Positions 24,757 through 33,708 are shown, counted from the stretch's first letter. The stretch: DNA of 64,000 nucleotides from DASUKM01 sp036278735 (GCA_036278735.1 DASUKM010000037.1:1-64000); one strand, 5' to 3'. Notes: a model not told the origin generated them from the sequence alone. Numbers and translations: made by a program.

Positions 24757-25915
24757 GGGCGCGCTCGAGCACGCGGCCGATGCCGCACGCGAAGGCCTCT
24801 GGTTCCGGCAACAGGCTCACCACGACGAACGCCTCGTGAGGAAAATCGAAAAAGAACCCGGGATGGACAATCACGCCATCCTCCGCGAGCAACGCGAGCG
24901 CGAGTTGTTCCTCGCCGCGTGTGGCGGGCACGCGGAGCACGGCCGACCAGCCGCCGTCCGACGGCAGGAGCGCGACGCTCTCGACACCCGCCGCCAGATG
25001 CGCGAGGGTGGCGCGGTTGCCGCGCACCCGATCGAGAATGCGCGATCGCACGTCTGCCGCCGTCGAGAGCAGGGCCGGCGCGGCGATCTGAACGGGCGTC
25101 GACACCGACAGATAGGTATCGCAGATCAGCTCGAGCCGGTCCAGCGCCTCGCGCACCAGCTCGTCAGGACCGTCGACGGCGATCCAGCCCAGCTTCAATT
25201 GCGGGAGTCCGACCGTCTTCGACAATCCCCCGAGCCGGAACAGCAGGCACTCGCGCCGCCGAAGCGACGCGGGTTCCGTCGACACGGGCTCGAACAGGTA
25301 ATCGCAGAACACTTCGTCGACAATCAACGCCGCGTCGCGATCCTGGCAGCGCGAGACGAGCGCATGCGCATCCTCGTCGTTCAGCACCGACCCCGTCGGA
25401 TTGTTCGGGCTCACCGCGAGCACCCCCCTGACGTCTGGCGTCCAGGCCTCGTCGAGCGCGGACGGATCGACGCCCCAGCGTCCCTGGTACTCGAGGCGAT
25501 AGACGGCCTGACGCACGGCATCGAGCCGCGCGAGGTGATCGAACAAGGGATAGCTCGGAGCGGGCGTGAGGATGGCGCTCTCCCCCGCGTCGCACAGCAG
25601 CTTGAAGAGCAACGAATACGCCTCGCTGGTGCTCGCCGTCAGGATGATCCGCCCCGGAGAAATGTCGAGGCCGCGCCTCCCCAGCTCGCGCGCGACAGCG
25701 ACCCTGGCCTCGAGCAGCCCGAAGGGCTCGGGCCGATAGGCGAGCCCTCGCGGATCCGCCAGGACCTCCAGCAGGCCGCCCGGATACGCGATCCCGACCG
25801 CCGTCGGATTCGAGCACGTCAAATCGAGCAGCGGCTGCCCATGGGCGCGCGCGTCGGCAATCGCCCGCGACAATCTGTTGGGCGCTCGATCGTCGGGCAC
25901 GCGGCGCGAAAACAT
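24746..25915 (-). CDS. Pyridoxal-phosphate aminotransferase, class I/II
   Basis: 389-residue fold-type I aminotransferase, cytoplasmic. Seen: TASTSEAYSLLFKLL (substrate loop), VSPNNPTGSVL (Asn that binds PLP), IVDEVFCDY (Asp) and RLGGLSKTVGLPQLKLGW (the Schiff-base Lys is in SKT). The small aromatic/Ala specificity region cannot be read with confidence, so the amino donor is unknown. Its 3' end overlaps the malQ start by 11 bases. The 5' side faces the DinB gene across a GGCTTTAG-type repeat that must contain or flank its promoter. Confidence 0.9.
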   Translation of the reverse strand: MFSRRVPDDRAPNRLSRAIADARAHGQPLLDLTCSNPTAVGIAYPGGLLEVLADPRGLAYRPEPFGLLEARVAVARELGRRGLDISPGRIILTASTSEAYSLLFKLLCDAGESAILTPAPSYPLFDHLARLDAVRQAVYRLEYQGRWGVDPSALDEAWTPDVRGVLAVSPNNPTGSVLNDEDAHALVSRCQDRDAALIVDEVFCDYLFEPVSTEPASLRRRECLLFRLGGLSKTVGLPQLKLGWIAVDGPDELVREALDRLELICDTYLSVSTPVQIAAPALLSTAADVRSRILDRVRGNRATLAHLAAGVESVALLPSDGGWSAVLRVPATRGEEQLALALLAEDGVIVHPGFFFDFPHEAFVVVSLLPEPEAFACGIGRVLERARAA

Positions 25916-25932
25916 TTCATTAGAGTATTAGA

Positions 25933-25982
25933 ATTCCACGCTCCCAAAGCCTAAAGCCCAAGCCCAAAGCCCAAAACGCCCA
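25933..25982. repeat. GCCCAAAGCC / GGCTTTAG repeat between divergent genes
   Basis: Five imperfect units of AAAGCC(T/C) with AAGCCC in a 67-base gap between two divergent start codons. The same unit as at the 3' end of the M28 gene (20879-20900). Unusual because it sits at gene starts, not ends. Confidence 0.75.
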
Positions 25983-26486
25983 ATGGCCAATGCCTGTTTC
26001 CTGTCCTGCGACGAGCTGCTGCGGTATTCACGCGAAGAACGCGAGAAGTGGCGGGCCTGGTTTCTCGCGCATCCCGAGGCGATTGACGTGGGGGTGCAGC
26101 CCGGCGGGCGCTTCGAGACGGTCGGACAGGTGATCAATCACATTTTCCTGGGGGAGCGCCAGCATCTGCAGCGCCTCACGGGAGCGCCGGTGGATCGAGA
26201 CACCGGTCTGAGCGGGCGCCATGCGCCGCCGCTGTTCGACTACGGCGCATCGGTGCGGCGCGAGCTGGAGCAGTACGTCGCGGAGCTCGATCCGGATGCC
26301 GCCGACGAGTGTCGCGCGATCCAGCTGTCCGATGGCAGCACTCAGGTGGTGAGCGCGCGGAAGCTGCTGTTCCACGTCCTGCTGCACGAGGCGCGGCATT
26401 GGGCGCAGATCGCGCTCGCGGTTCGTCAGGCGGTCCTCGCGCCGCCCGGGCGGCACGATCTGCTCTATTCGAGCGCGTTCAAGTAA
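25983..26486 (+). CDS. DinB-family protein, cytoplasmic
   Basis: 167 residues without signal peptide. A four-helix DinB bundle with histidine ligands at INHIFLGERQH (about 51-61) and FHVLLHEARHWAQI (about 125-138). Members often act as thiol-dependent (for example bacillithiol or glutathione) metalloenzymes or unassigned stress proteins. No partner gene is evident; the upstream gene is divergent. A large compound inverted repeat follows its stop. Confidence 0.85.
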   Translation: MANACFLSCDELLRYSREEREKWRAWFLAHPEAIDVGVQPGGRFETVGQVINHIFLGERQHLQRLTGAPVDRDTGLSGRHAPPLFDYGASVRRELEQYVAELDPDAADECRAIQLSDGSTQVVSARKLLFHVLLHEARHWAQIALAVRQAVLAPPGRHDLLYSSAFK

Positions 26487-26497
26487 ACGTGAGAGAG

Positions 26498-26561
26498 GTC
26501 AGGCCGTAAAGGCCTGACCCACAGGGATCCCCGCTTGTGGGTCAGCCCTTTACGGGCTGAC
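26498..26561. repeat. Two family B palindromes in inverted orientation
   Basis: Copy 1: arms GTCAGGCC / GGCCTGAC around GTAAA (26498-26518). Copy 2: arms GTCAGCCC / GGGCTGAC around TTTAC (26541-26561). The CCCACA / TGTGGG flanks also pair, so the block could fold as one long hairpin. It separates the convergent DinB and aminotransferase genes and is a plausible bidirectional terminator. Confidence 0.8.
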
Positions 26562-26576
26562 GCTCCCCGAGGCAAT

Positions 26577-27905
26577 CTAGCCGGCGATCGCGGTCAGGCC
26601 GCGATCGATGACGTCGAAGCCGTGCCGCAGCTCCTCCTCGGTGATCGTGAGCGGCGGGTTCGTGAAGAACGTGTGCATTTTCACGAACGTGTACAGCCCC
26701 TCGTCACGGAAGAACTTCGCCAGCCGCTTCATCGGCTCCGACGTGCCATTGAACGGCGCGAGCGGCTGCATGGTCTTGCGATCCTTGACGAGTTCGACCA
26801 GGCCGAAGAGTCCGATCGAGCGGGCGGCGCCGACGATCTCGTGCTTCTTCTTCAGGTCCGCCATCAGGCCGGCCATCAACGCGCCCATCGTGCGGGCGCG
26901 CTCGATCAGGTGATCCTCCCGGTACACGCCGAGCACGGCGATCGCGGCGGCGCACGCGAGCGGATGGCTGTTGTACGTGAGGCCGCCGAAGAACACGTGA
27001 TCCTTGAAGTACTCGGCAATCGCGTGCCGCATGCCGACGGCGCCCAGCGGCACGTACGCACTCGTCAGCCCTTTCGCCATCGTCATCACGTCTGGCACGA
27101 CCCGCCAGTGATCGACGGCGAACCACTCGCCGGTCCGGCCGAAGCCCGACATCACTTCGTCGGCGACCATGAGGATGCCGTATTTCGTGCACAGATCGCG
27201 CACCCCCTGGATGAATCCGTCGGGCGGAATGAGCACGCCGTTGGTGCCGGTGATCGGTTCGATGAAGAAGGCGGCGATCGTCGCCGGCCCTTCGAGTTGA
27301 ATCGTCTCCTCGAGGTACGCCAGCGCCTGTTCCGCCATGTCCCAGCCGCGCTCGATGCCGTGGTACGGGTTCAGGACGTGGACCACCCCCGGCATGCCCG
27401 GCTCGGCCGCCCAGCGGCGCGGGTCGCCGGTGATGGTCATGCTGCCGACCGTGGCGCCATGGTACGAGCGGTAGAACGAGAGAATCTTGTGGCGTCCGGT
27501 GTACTGCCGGGCGATCTTGATCGCGTTTTCGTTCGCCTCCGATCCGCCGTTGGTGAAGAAGAACGCATCGATGTCCCCCGGCGTGACGGCGGACAGCATC
27601 TCGCCGAGCCTGGCGCGCGGTTCGGTCGCCATGAAGGGATTCGCATAGGCCAGCGTCTCGACCTGCTGCTGCACCGCGGCGACGACGCGCGGGTCGCCGT
27701 GCCCGATATTGACGCACATCAACTGGCTGTTGAAGTCGAGGTACCGCTTGCCTTCCGGCGTCCAGAACCAGCACCCGCTGGCGCCGGCCACAGGGATCGG
27801 ATCCACGGCGCTCTGCGCCGACCACTCGAACAGCGTGTGGCGTTTCGTCAGTTCGACAAGGGTCGGCCCGTCGAGGACGGGAGCAGCGGTCGTGGCCGTC
27901 TTCAT
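26577..27905 (-). CDS. Class III aminotransferase (omega-amino acid type)
   Basis: PLP enzyme of 442 residues, cytoplasmic. Seen: GCWFWTPEGKRYLDFNSQLM, FFFTNGGSEANENAIKIAR (PLP phosphate loop), FYRSYHGATVGS, MVADEVMSGFGRTGEWF (Asp) and the Schiff-base lysine motif MTMAKGLTSAYVPLG (Lys near 282). It resembles the beta-alanine/taurine:pyruvate transaminase group, which converts omega-amino acids to semialdehydes. This fits the methylmalonate-semialdehyde dehydrogenase gene in the same cluster. The ATG at 27905 overlaps the dehydrogenase stop by four bases; the longer open frame upstream is noise. It is the last gene of the regulator-led arm. Confidence 0.92.
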   Translation of the reverse strand: MKTATTAAPVLDGPTLVELTKRHTLFEWSAQSAVDPIPVAGASGCWFWTPEGKRYLDFNSQLMCVNIGHGDPRVVAAVQQQVETLAYANPFMATEPRARLGEMLSAVTPGDIDAFFFTNGGSEANENAIKIARQYTGRHKILSFYRSYHGATVGSMTITGDPRRWAAEPGMPGVVHVLNPYHGIERGWDMAEQALAYLEETIQLEGPATIAAFFIEPITGTNGVLIPPDGFIQGVRDLCTKYGILMVADEVMSGFGRTGEWFAVDHWRVVPDVMTMAKGLTSAYVPLGAVGMRHAIAEYFKDHVFFGGLTYNSHPLACAAAIAVLGVYREDHLIERARTMGALMAGLMADLKKKHEIVGAARSIGLFGLVELVKDRKTMQPLAPFNGTSEPMKRLAKFFRDEGLYTFVKMHTFFTNPPLTITEEELRHGFDVIDRGLTAIAG

Positions 27906-29032
27906 GCGAGGTCTCCTTCTCCAGTCGTTGCAGCGTTCCCTACTTCGTCCTCTATCGCCCGCGCCACCTCGTTCGTCGTCGCGCGGCCGCCGAGATCGGG
28001 CGTCCGCGGACCGCCGTCGCCGAGCACGCGTTGGATCGCCGAGACGATGCGATCGTGCCCCGCCGTCATGCCGAGATGATCGAGCAGCAGCGCGCCCGCC
28101 CAGATGGCGCCGATCGGGTTGGCGATGCCGCGGCCGGCGATGTCGGGGGCCGACCCATGGATCGGCTCGAACATCGACGGATACCGCCGCTCCGGATTGA
28201 TGTTCGCGCCCGGCGCGATGCCCAGACTGCCCGAGACGGCGGCCCCGAGATCCGTCAGGATATCGCCGAACAGGTTCGAGGCGACGATGACGTCGAGGCT
28301 CGCCGGATCGGTCACCATCCGGGCGGCGAGCGCGTCGACATGATACTTGCGCCACGCCACCGCGGGGTACGCCGGCGCCACCGCGGCGACCGTTTCGTCC
28401 CAGAGCACCATCGAGTACTGCAGCGCATTCGACTTCGTCGCGCTCGCGAGCCGGGCGCGCGGGCGCCGGGCGGCGAGGTCGAACGCGAACCGCGCGATCC
28501 GCTCGATGCCGGTGCGCGTGAACACGCCGGTCTGTTCGGCGATCTCGCGATCCGTCCCCGCGTGCAGCCGGCCGCCGATCCCGGCGTATTCCCCTTCCGA
28601 GTTCTCGCGCACGCAGACCATGTCGACATCGGCGGGCGCGCGTCCGGCGAGCGGTCCGGCCACTCCTGGCAGCAGCCGCATCGGCCGCAGGTTCACGTAC
28701 TGATCGAACCGCTGCCGGATCGGCAGGATCAGCTCCCAGACCGAGACGTGGTCCGGCACGGCCGGATCGCCGACCGCGCCGAGATAGATGGCGTCGAACG
28801 ACTGCAGCCGGTCGAGCGCGTCCACGTCCATCATGCGGCCGGTGCGCCGATAGAACTCGCAGCCCCAGGGAAACTCGACGAACGCGACCCGCCTGCCGCA
28901 AGCCCGCGCCGCCCGCTCGACGAGCGACACCCCGGCCGGCATCACCTCGCGGCCGATGCCATCGCCGGGAATGACGGCGATGCGGATGGGAGCCGGAGGT
29001 TCCAAGGGTTCCTCGGGTTGTGTAGGTTCCAC
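27902..29032 (-). CDS. Isocitrate/isopropylmalate dehydrogenase family, D-malate/tartrate-dehydrogenase-like
   Basis: NAD-dependent oxidative decarboxylase, 376 residues, cytoplasmic. Seen: IAVIPGDGIGREVMPAG, FEFPWGC-type start of the malate/tartrate subgroup (WGCEFYRRTGRMMDVDAL), YLGAVGDP, substrate arginines in LPIRQRFDQYVNLRPMR, SEGEYAGIGG, metal-binding SNLFGDILTDLGA, and the NAD loop EPIHGSAPDIAGRGIANPIG. The WGC...RMM element and short LPIRQ loop favour a DmlA/tartrate-dehydrogenase-like activity over leuB or icd. It lies between the SDR and aminotransferase genes of the catabolic operon; a 120-base repeat block separates it from the SDR gene. Confidence 0.88.
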   Translation of the reverse strand: MEPTQPEEPLEPPAPIRIAVIPGDGIGREVMPAGVSLVERAARACGRRVAFVEFPWGCEFYRRTGRMMDVDALDRLQSFDAIYLGAVGDPAVPDHVSVWELILPIRQRFDQYVNLRPMRLLPGVAGPLAGRAPADVDMVCVRENSEGEYAGIGGRLHAGTDREIAEQTGVFTRTGIERIARFAFDLAARRPRARLASATKSNALQYSMVLWDETVAAVAPAYPAVAWRKYHVDALAARMVTDPASLDVIVASNLFGDILTDLGAAVSGSLGIAPGANINPERRYPSMFEPIHGSAPDIAGRGIANPIGAIWAGALLLDHLGMTAGHDRIVSAIQRVLGDGGPRTPDLGGRATTNEVARAIEDEVGNAATTGEGDLA

Positions 29033-29044
29033 GCTGGTGATCGA

Positions 29045-29150
29045 CCTCCACGGGTTCCGGGTTCCGGGTCGCGGTTCGAGGTTCTGGTTCGAGGCTGGTT
29101 CCGAACCGGGAACCCTACCCGGAACCCGGAATCGCGAACCCGGAACGACA
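29045..29150. repeat. GGTTCCGGGTT repeat block with inverted symmetry
   Basis: A left half rich in GGTTCCGGG/GGTTCGAGG units and a right half rich in the complementary CCGGAACCC/CGAACC units. It begins three bases after the SDR stop codon (minus strand) and could fold into a long imperfect stem within the catabolic operon. Confidence 0.75.
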
Positions 29151-29153
29151 GCA

Positions 29154-29954
29154 CTACATCCCCGGCGGCGTAAACCGCCCGTCGGCCGCGAGCCAGCCGC
29201 CGTCGGCGAACAGGATCGTTCCGGTCACATAGCTCGCGGCATCCGACGCGAGAAAGACTGTCGGGCCGACGAGTTCCTGCGGCCGTCCCCATCGATTGAA
29301 CACGCTCTTGGCGGCGTAGGCGTCGTACCACGCCTCGTTCGCCTTGATGGGCGCCGTCAGCGGCGTCTCGATCACCCCCGGACCGACCGCGTTCACGCGC
29401 ACGCCGTGCGGGCCGAATTCGGCCGCCGCCGTCTTCACGAGCTGAAGGATGCCGGCCTTCGTGGCGGCGTACGCCCCTTGTCCGGGCTCGACGACCTGCG
29501 ACCGCACCGACGAAAACAAAATGATGCTGCCCCGGCGATCAGCCGTCATGATCCGTCCCGCCGACTGGAGGACGTGGAAGTTCCCCTTGATGTTGACGTC
29601 GAGCACGCGCGTCAACTCCTCCTCCGTGTACTGCAGGATCGGCTTGCGCACGTTGATGCTCGGCGTGCAGATGACGATGTCGAGGCGGCCGTGCCGCTGC
29701 CGGATCTCCTGCAGCGCGCGGTCGACGGCAGCGCCGTCGCGGATGTCGAGCGGCGCCGCTTCGCACTCGGCCGATCCTCCCTTGGCCTTCGCGGCGGTCG
29801 CCCGCGCGCTGGGTTCGTTCACGTCCAGACACACGACGCGCGCCCCCTGCTGGACGCATCCGATCGCGACCGCTTCCCCGATGCCCGATCCGGCGCCGAT
29901 GACGGCGGCGGTCTTGCCCGTCAAATCAAAAATCCCGTTGGATGACATGCGCAT
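29154..29954 (-). CDS. Short-chain dehydrogenase/reductase in the catabolic operon
   Basis: Classical SDR of 266 residues. Cofactor loop AAVIGAGSGIGEAVAIG (about 16-32), Asp after the second strand (VVCLDVNEP), suggesting NAD preference, catalytic Ser in ILFSSVRSQ, YxxxK motif AYAATKAG (about 163-170), and PG..T motif VGPGVIETP. It ends with the usual GTILFADGGWLA. The substrate is probably a hydroxy- or keto-acid intermediate of the cluster's pathway; this is inferred from context only. It is 26 bases downstream of the symporter. Confidence 0.9.
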   Translation of the reverse strand: MRMSSNGIFDLTGKTAAVIGAGSGIGEAVAIGCVQQGARVVCLDVNEPSARATAAKAKGGSAECEAAPLDIRDGAAVDRALQEIRQRHGRLDIVICTPSINVRKPILQYTEEELTRVLDVNIKGNFHVLQSAGRIMTADRRGSIILFSSVRSQVVEPGQGAYAATKAGILQLVKTAAAEFGPHGVRVNAVGPGVIETPLTAPIKANEAWYDAYAAKSVFNRWGRPQELVGPTVFLASDAASYVTGTILFADGGWLAADGRFTPPGM

Positions 29955-29980
29955 TTACCTCGCCCAGGAAGACGTGCTCT

Positions 29981-31387
29981 CTAGAATTCCGATTTCACGA
30001 CGGGTGGCCCCATCCGTCGGGTCGCCATCACCAGCACGAAGGCCAGCACCGCCGCCGCCAGTCCGAGCATCGGCGGCGTCAGTCCGGCAATCCGCTGCCC
30101 GCCGAAGCCGAACTCCGCCGCGACGACCATCGCGACGCCGCCGCCGATCGCGGCCAGCGCCTCCGCGGCGCCCGGACGGCGCGTGTACAAGCCGGCGACG
30201 ACCGGCACGAACAGGCTGACGCCGAGCAGCGTATAGAAGATGCTCAACGCGCCGACGACCGTCTGCGACACGATCGCCAGCACCACTCCGAGCACGCCGC
30301 CGGCCGCCGAGGCCATCCGGGCCACGCGCAGCACGCGCACGTCGCTCGCGCCGGGATTCACGAACCGCTTGTACAAGTCCTGCGACAGCGACGTCGCCAG
30401 CATGAAGAGAATCGCGTCGGCCGCGCTCACCTCGGCGGAGAAGACGGCCGCCAGCCCCAGCCCGCCGACCCAGACCGGCAGGTCCTGCATGAACAGCACC
30501 GGCAGCGCCAGCTCCTGGTTGGCGAGCGCCGGGTGCAGCGCGCGCGCGATCATCCCGAGCAGCGCCGGCGCAAATCCGTAGACCAGCAGCGCCGCGGCGT
30601 TGAGCCCGACGCCGATCCGCACGGTCCGATCGTCGCGCGCGCCATACACCTTCTGCAGCAGCCCGGGGGAGACCACGAACGCCGGCATGAGCATCGCCAT
30701 GTACACCCAGCCGGACGATCCGTTCTGCCAGAAGTCCCACATCTGCGGGTCGTGCAGGCGCGTGTGCAGCCCGGAAAAGCCGCCCACCACCTGCAGCGCG
30801 AGCGGCAGCGCGATCGCAAACCCGAGCACCTTCACGCTGAGCTGGACGACGTTGACGACCGCCGACGACAGCAGGCCCCCGGCGGCGAAGTACGTCGTGA
30901 CGACGAGGCCGCCGATGATGCAGCCGACCGGCTTCGGGACGCCGACGATGACGTCGAGCACGCGCGAGAGCGCGATCAGCTGTCCGGCCAGGATCGCGAG
31001 CGATCCCACCCACAGCAGCAGCGAAATCGTCGCGCGCACGCGGCGGTCGTAGCGCCACTCGAGAAAATCCCCGACCGTCCGCAGATCGTGCCGGGCCGCG
31101 AAGCGCCTGATGGCCGGCCCGACCCAGAACGCCAGCAGGATCGATCCGATCCCGGCCGAGCCGACCCACCACCATGCCGCGAGGCCGTCGCGGTAGCCGA
31201 GCCCGGTCGCCCCAATCGTCGATCCGCCGCCGATGTTGGCCGCGAGGAACGTCGCGAACAGCAGTCCGCCGCCCAGCCGCCGTCCCGCGACGAAGAAATC
31301 GCTCGATCCGTGCACACGGCGCCCGACCCAGAGGCCGAGCGCGATCTGCGCCAGCGAGTAGACGATCAGGATCGTCAGGTACAGCAT
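29981..31387 (-). CDS. Sodium:solute symporter (SSS family)
   Basis: Inner-membrane secondary transporter, 468 residues, about 13 hydrophobic helices. Seen: start LTILIVYSLAQIALGLWVGR, GSSDFFVAGRRLGGG, FLAANIGGGSTIGATGLGYR (family core motif), VVTTYFAAGGLLSSAV, AAVFSAEVSAADAILFM (Na+-site helix) and SLSQDLYKRF. The gene starts six bases after the regulator stop, so the regulator and its transporter are co-expressed. It likely imports the compound degraded by the cluster, plausibly an N-acylated or omega-amino acid. Confidence 0.93.
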   Translation of the reverse strand: MLYLTILIVYSLAQIALGLWVGRRVHGSSDFFVAGRRLGGGLLFATFLAANIGGGSTIGATGLGYRDGLAAWWWVGSAGIGSILLAFWVGPAIRRFAARHDLRTVGDFLEWRYDRRVRATISLLLWVGSLAILAGQLIALSRVLDVIVGVPKPVGCIIGGLVVTTYFAAGGLLSSAVVNVVQLSVKVLGFAIALPLALQVVGGFSGLHTRLHDPQMWDFWQNGSSGWVYMAMLMPAFVVSPGLLQKVYGARDDRTVRIGVGLNAAALLVYGFAPALLGMIARALHPALANQELALPVLFMQDLPVWVGGLGLAAVFSAEVSAADAILFMLATSLSQDLYKRFVNPGASDVRVLRVARMASAAGGVLGVVLAIVSQTVVGALSIFYTLLGVSLFVPVVAGLYTRRPGAAEALAAIGGGVAMVVAAEFGFGGQRIAGLTPPMLGLAAAVLAFVLVMATRRMGPPVVKSEF

Positions 31388-31393
31388 GGGCCG

Positions 31394-32236
31394 TCAGAAC
31401 GTGGGCGGCGTGTTGATCCAGAGCAGCACGGCCTCGCTCTCGCCCGGGTTGAACCAGCGGTGCCCGTGGGTGCTCTCGAACCAGAAGCTGTCGCCCGCGT
31501 CGAGCACGTAACACTGCAGCTCGTCGAGCCACAGCTCCAGCGTGCCCGCCAGCATGTAGATGAATTCCTCGCCCTGATGCGAATACGATCCATCGCTGCC
31601 GGCGAGCGGCGCCACCCGGAAGATCATCGACTGCAGCATCGGGGCGCCGGTCGACAGCAGTTCCATGCGGACGCCGGGATGCACCTCGAGCACGCGGCGA
31701 TCGGTGGGGCGCACGAGCCGGTTGTGATGGCGCGGCGTGTGGAACAGCTCCATCACCGTGGTGCCGTACGCGGTCGCCAGCCGCTGGAGGGTCGCCACCG
31801 ACGCGTTCGCCTGGGCGCGCTCCAGCGAGCTGAGGAACCCGGCCGAGATGCCCGCCTGCGCCGCCGCTTCCGAGAGGGGCATGCTCCGCCGCTGCCGCAA
31901 CTTGCGCAGCATGGGCCCGAGCGGCCGCTGGTCCGTCTGCGGCGGGGGGGTGATGATGCGCCCGAGCGCGCGTTTGATGCCGGGCACGTTGAGCTGCTGC
32001 ACGTCGCGCAGGTACTTGATGCGCTTGAGCACCTTGAGCAGCTCCGGGCTGTACAGGCGATAGCGCCCGTTGCTGCGGTAGGGAGTGACGAGGCCGACGC
32101 TCTCCCACAGGCGCAGCGTCGAGGGGCTCACCCCGAGGATGCGCGCGGTTTGTCCCACCGTCAGGAGTCCGTGGCGCGTCGTCGGGGGGCGGCGGCCGTC
32201 ACGCGGCGGGCGCGCAGGCGGAAGCGATCGAGCCAT
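31394..32236 (-). CDS. MerR-XRE-cupin three-domain transcriptional regulator
   Basis: 280 residues with two different DNA-binding domains plus a ligand domain. MerR-like winged HTH about 23-92 (LTVGQTARILGVSPSTLRLW, NGRYRLYSPELL); XRE-type HTH about 107-166 (LSEAAAQAGISAGFLSSLER); cupin about 200-278 (SHQGEEFIYMLAGTLELWL, AGDSFWFESTHGHRWFN). XRE-cupin regulators (PuuR-like) usually sense small amines or acids; the extra MerR head is uncommon. I chose ATG at 32236. It heads the operon with the symporter, SDR, dehydrogenase and aminotransferase, and faces the M20/mmsA arm across a palindromic promoter. Confidence 0.9.
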   Translation of the reverse strand: MARSLPPARPPRDGRRPPTTRHGLLTVGQTARILGVSPSTLRLWESVGLVTPYRSNGRYRLYSPELLKVLKRIKYLRDVQQLNVPGIKRALGRIITPPPQTDQRPLGPMLRKLRQRRSMPLSEAAAQAGISAGFLSSLERAQANASVATLQRLATAYGTTVMELFHTPRHHNRLVRPTDRRVLEVHPGVRMELLSTGAPMLQSMIFRVAPLAGSDGSYSHQGEEFIYMLAGTLELWLDELQCYVLDAGDSFWFESTHGHRWFNPGESEAVLLWINTPPTF

Positions 32237-32275
32237 GATGCGGGTCGCGACGGATGGTAGTGCATGCCGCGTCGT

Positions 32276-32304
32276 TTGACAACATTGCAGTCTTCCTGTA
32301 AGTA
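32276..32304 (+). promoter_or_regulatory. Sigma-70-type promoter with embedded inverted repeat (M20/mmsA arm)
   Basis: -35 TTGACA, 17-base spacer, extended -10 TG-TAAGTA. An inverted repeat TTGCA-N7-TGTAA (32285-32301) overlaps the spacer and -10. The promoter at 36050 has the same elements in the same positions. It is a likely operator for the adjacent MerR-XRE-cupin regulator. Confidence 0.65.
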
Positions 32305-32318
32305 ATCGCACAGACGCG

Positions 32319-33590
32319 ATGTCCACCCTCACCGACCGGGTCCTCGCCGCCGTCGACGCCGCCGCCGACGAGGTCGTCGCGTTCACGTCCGAGCTGATCC
32401 GGATCCCGACGGTGAATCCGCCCGGCGAGCTGTACCGCGAGTGCGCCGAGCTCATCGGCCGCCGCCTCCACGCGTGCGGGTTCCAGGTCGCGTATCACGA
32501 AGCGGAGGACCGCGCGGAGCATTCCGTCGCGTACCCGCGGGTGAACGTCGTGGGACGGCGGAAAGGGCGATCGGATCGGCCGGCGGTCCACTTGAACGGA
32601 CATTTCGACGTGGTGCCGCCGGGCGACGGCTGGACCATCGATCCGTTCTGCGGGACCGTGGACGGCGGCCGCATCTACGGCCGCGGCTCGTGCGACATGA
32701 AAGCCGGCCTCGCCGCCGCCGTCTTCGCCGCCGAAGCCATCCGCCGCGCGGGCATCGAGCTGAACGGGACCGTTGAGGTCAGCGGCACCGTCGACGAAGA
32801 GAGCGGGGGGTTCGCCGGGGCCGCCTGGCTGGCCTCGCACGGCTACCTCACGTCGAAGCACATCGACTACGTGATCATCCCCGAGCCGCTGTACGTGGAC
32901 CGGATCTGCATCGGGCACCGCGGCGTGTACTGGTTCGAGGTGACGACCCGCGGGCGCATCGCACACGGCAGCATGCCGTTCCACGGCGTGAACGCGGTCG
33001 AGCACATGGGCGCGCTCCTCGAAGCGATGCGCCTGGAACTGCTGCCCCACATCGGCCAGCGCACGACGGAGATGCCGGTGGTGCCCGAGGGGGCCCGGCA
33101 CTCCACGCTCAACGTGAACGGCATCGCGGGAGGGCAGCCCGTGGACGGGATTCAGACGCCGTGCGTCGCCGACTGGTGCCGCGCGGTGTTCGATCGACGA
33201 TTCCTGATCGAGGAGGGCTTCGACGCGACGAAAGCGGAAATCGTCGCGCTCCTCGATGAAGTGGCGCGGCGCGTGCCGAACTTCCGCTACGAGCTGCGGG
33301 ACCTGATGGTCGTGCACCCGGTCCGCACGCCCGACGGGTCTCCGCTCGTAGCGGCGCTCGAACGCAGCCTCACGCGCGTCCTCGGCCGGAGCGGCGGTCT
33401 GGTCGCCAGCCCCGGCACGTACGATCACAAACACGTGACCCGGATCGGCGGCATCGCCCAGTGCGTCGCCTACGGTCCCGGCATTCTCGACCTGGCCCAC
33501 CAGCCCGACGAATGGTGCGGCATCGACGACGTCGTCAACGCGACCAAGGTGATCGCGCTCGCGCTGCTGGATCTGACGGGCACGAGCTGA
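32319..33590 (+). CDS. M20-family deacylase/amidohydrolase (ArgE/DapE type)
   Basis: Cytoplasmic di-metal hydrolase of 423 residues that removes an acyl or carbamoyl group from an amino acid. Seen: LIRIPTVNPPGELY, HLNGHFDVVPPGDGW (His, Asp), YGRGSCDMKAGLAAA (bridging Asp), GTVDEESGGFAG (catalytic Glu pair), VIIPEPL (ligand) and PGTYDHKHVTRI (C-terminal His). There is no signal peptide, so the substrate is imported, presumably by the symporter of the opposite arm. It is the first gene after the palindromic promoter, followed by mmsA. The free amino acid released would feed the class III aminotransferase. Confidence 0.88.
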   Translation: MSTLTDRVLAAVDAAADEVVAFTSELIRIPTVNPPGELYRECAELIGRRLHACGFQVAYHEAEDRAEHSVAYPRVNVVGRRKGRSDRPAVHLNGHFDVVPPGDGWTIDPFCGTVDGGRIYGRGSCDMKAGLAAAVFAAEAIRRAGIELNGTVEVSGTVDEESGGFAGAAWLASHGYLTSKHIDYVIIPEPLYVDRICIGHRGVYWFEVTTRGRIAHGSMPFHGVNAVEHMGALLEAMRLELLPHIGQRTTEMPVVPEGARHSTLNVNGIAGGQPVDGIQTPCVADWCRAVFDRRFLIEEGFDATKAEIVALLDEVARRVPNFRYELRDLMVVHPVRTPDGSPLVAALERSLTRVLGRSGGLVASPGTYDHKHVTRIGGIAQCVAYGPGILDLAHQPDEWCGIDDVVNATKVIALALLDLTGTS

Positions 33591-33593
33591 CGC

Positions 33594-33700
33594 ATCCAAC
33601 ATCCGTCATCCAACATCCGTCATCCAATATCCGTCATCCAACATCCGTCATCCACCATCCGTCATCCGTCATCCAATATCCACCATCCGTCATCCAATCC
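33594..33700. repeat. CATCCGT / CATCCAA tandem array
   Basis: About ten imperfect 10-base units of the type CATCCGTCATCCAACATCCGT. It starts within four bases of the M20 stop codon and fills the gap to mmsA. It is distinct in sequence from the other arrays in the window. Confidence 0.85.
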
Positions 33701-33708
33701 CCAGACCA

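Noticed and set aside
27906..29051. Apparent fusion of an extra domain to the class III aminotransferase (824-codon frame)
   Set aside because: The upstream part is an alternative frame of the dehydrogenase gene; the aminotransferase has its own ATG overlapping the dehydrogenase stop.
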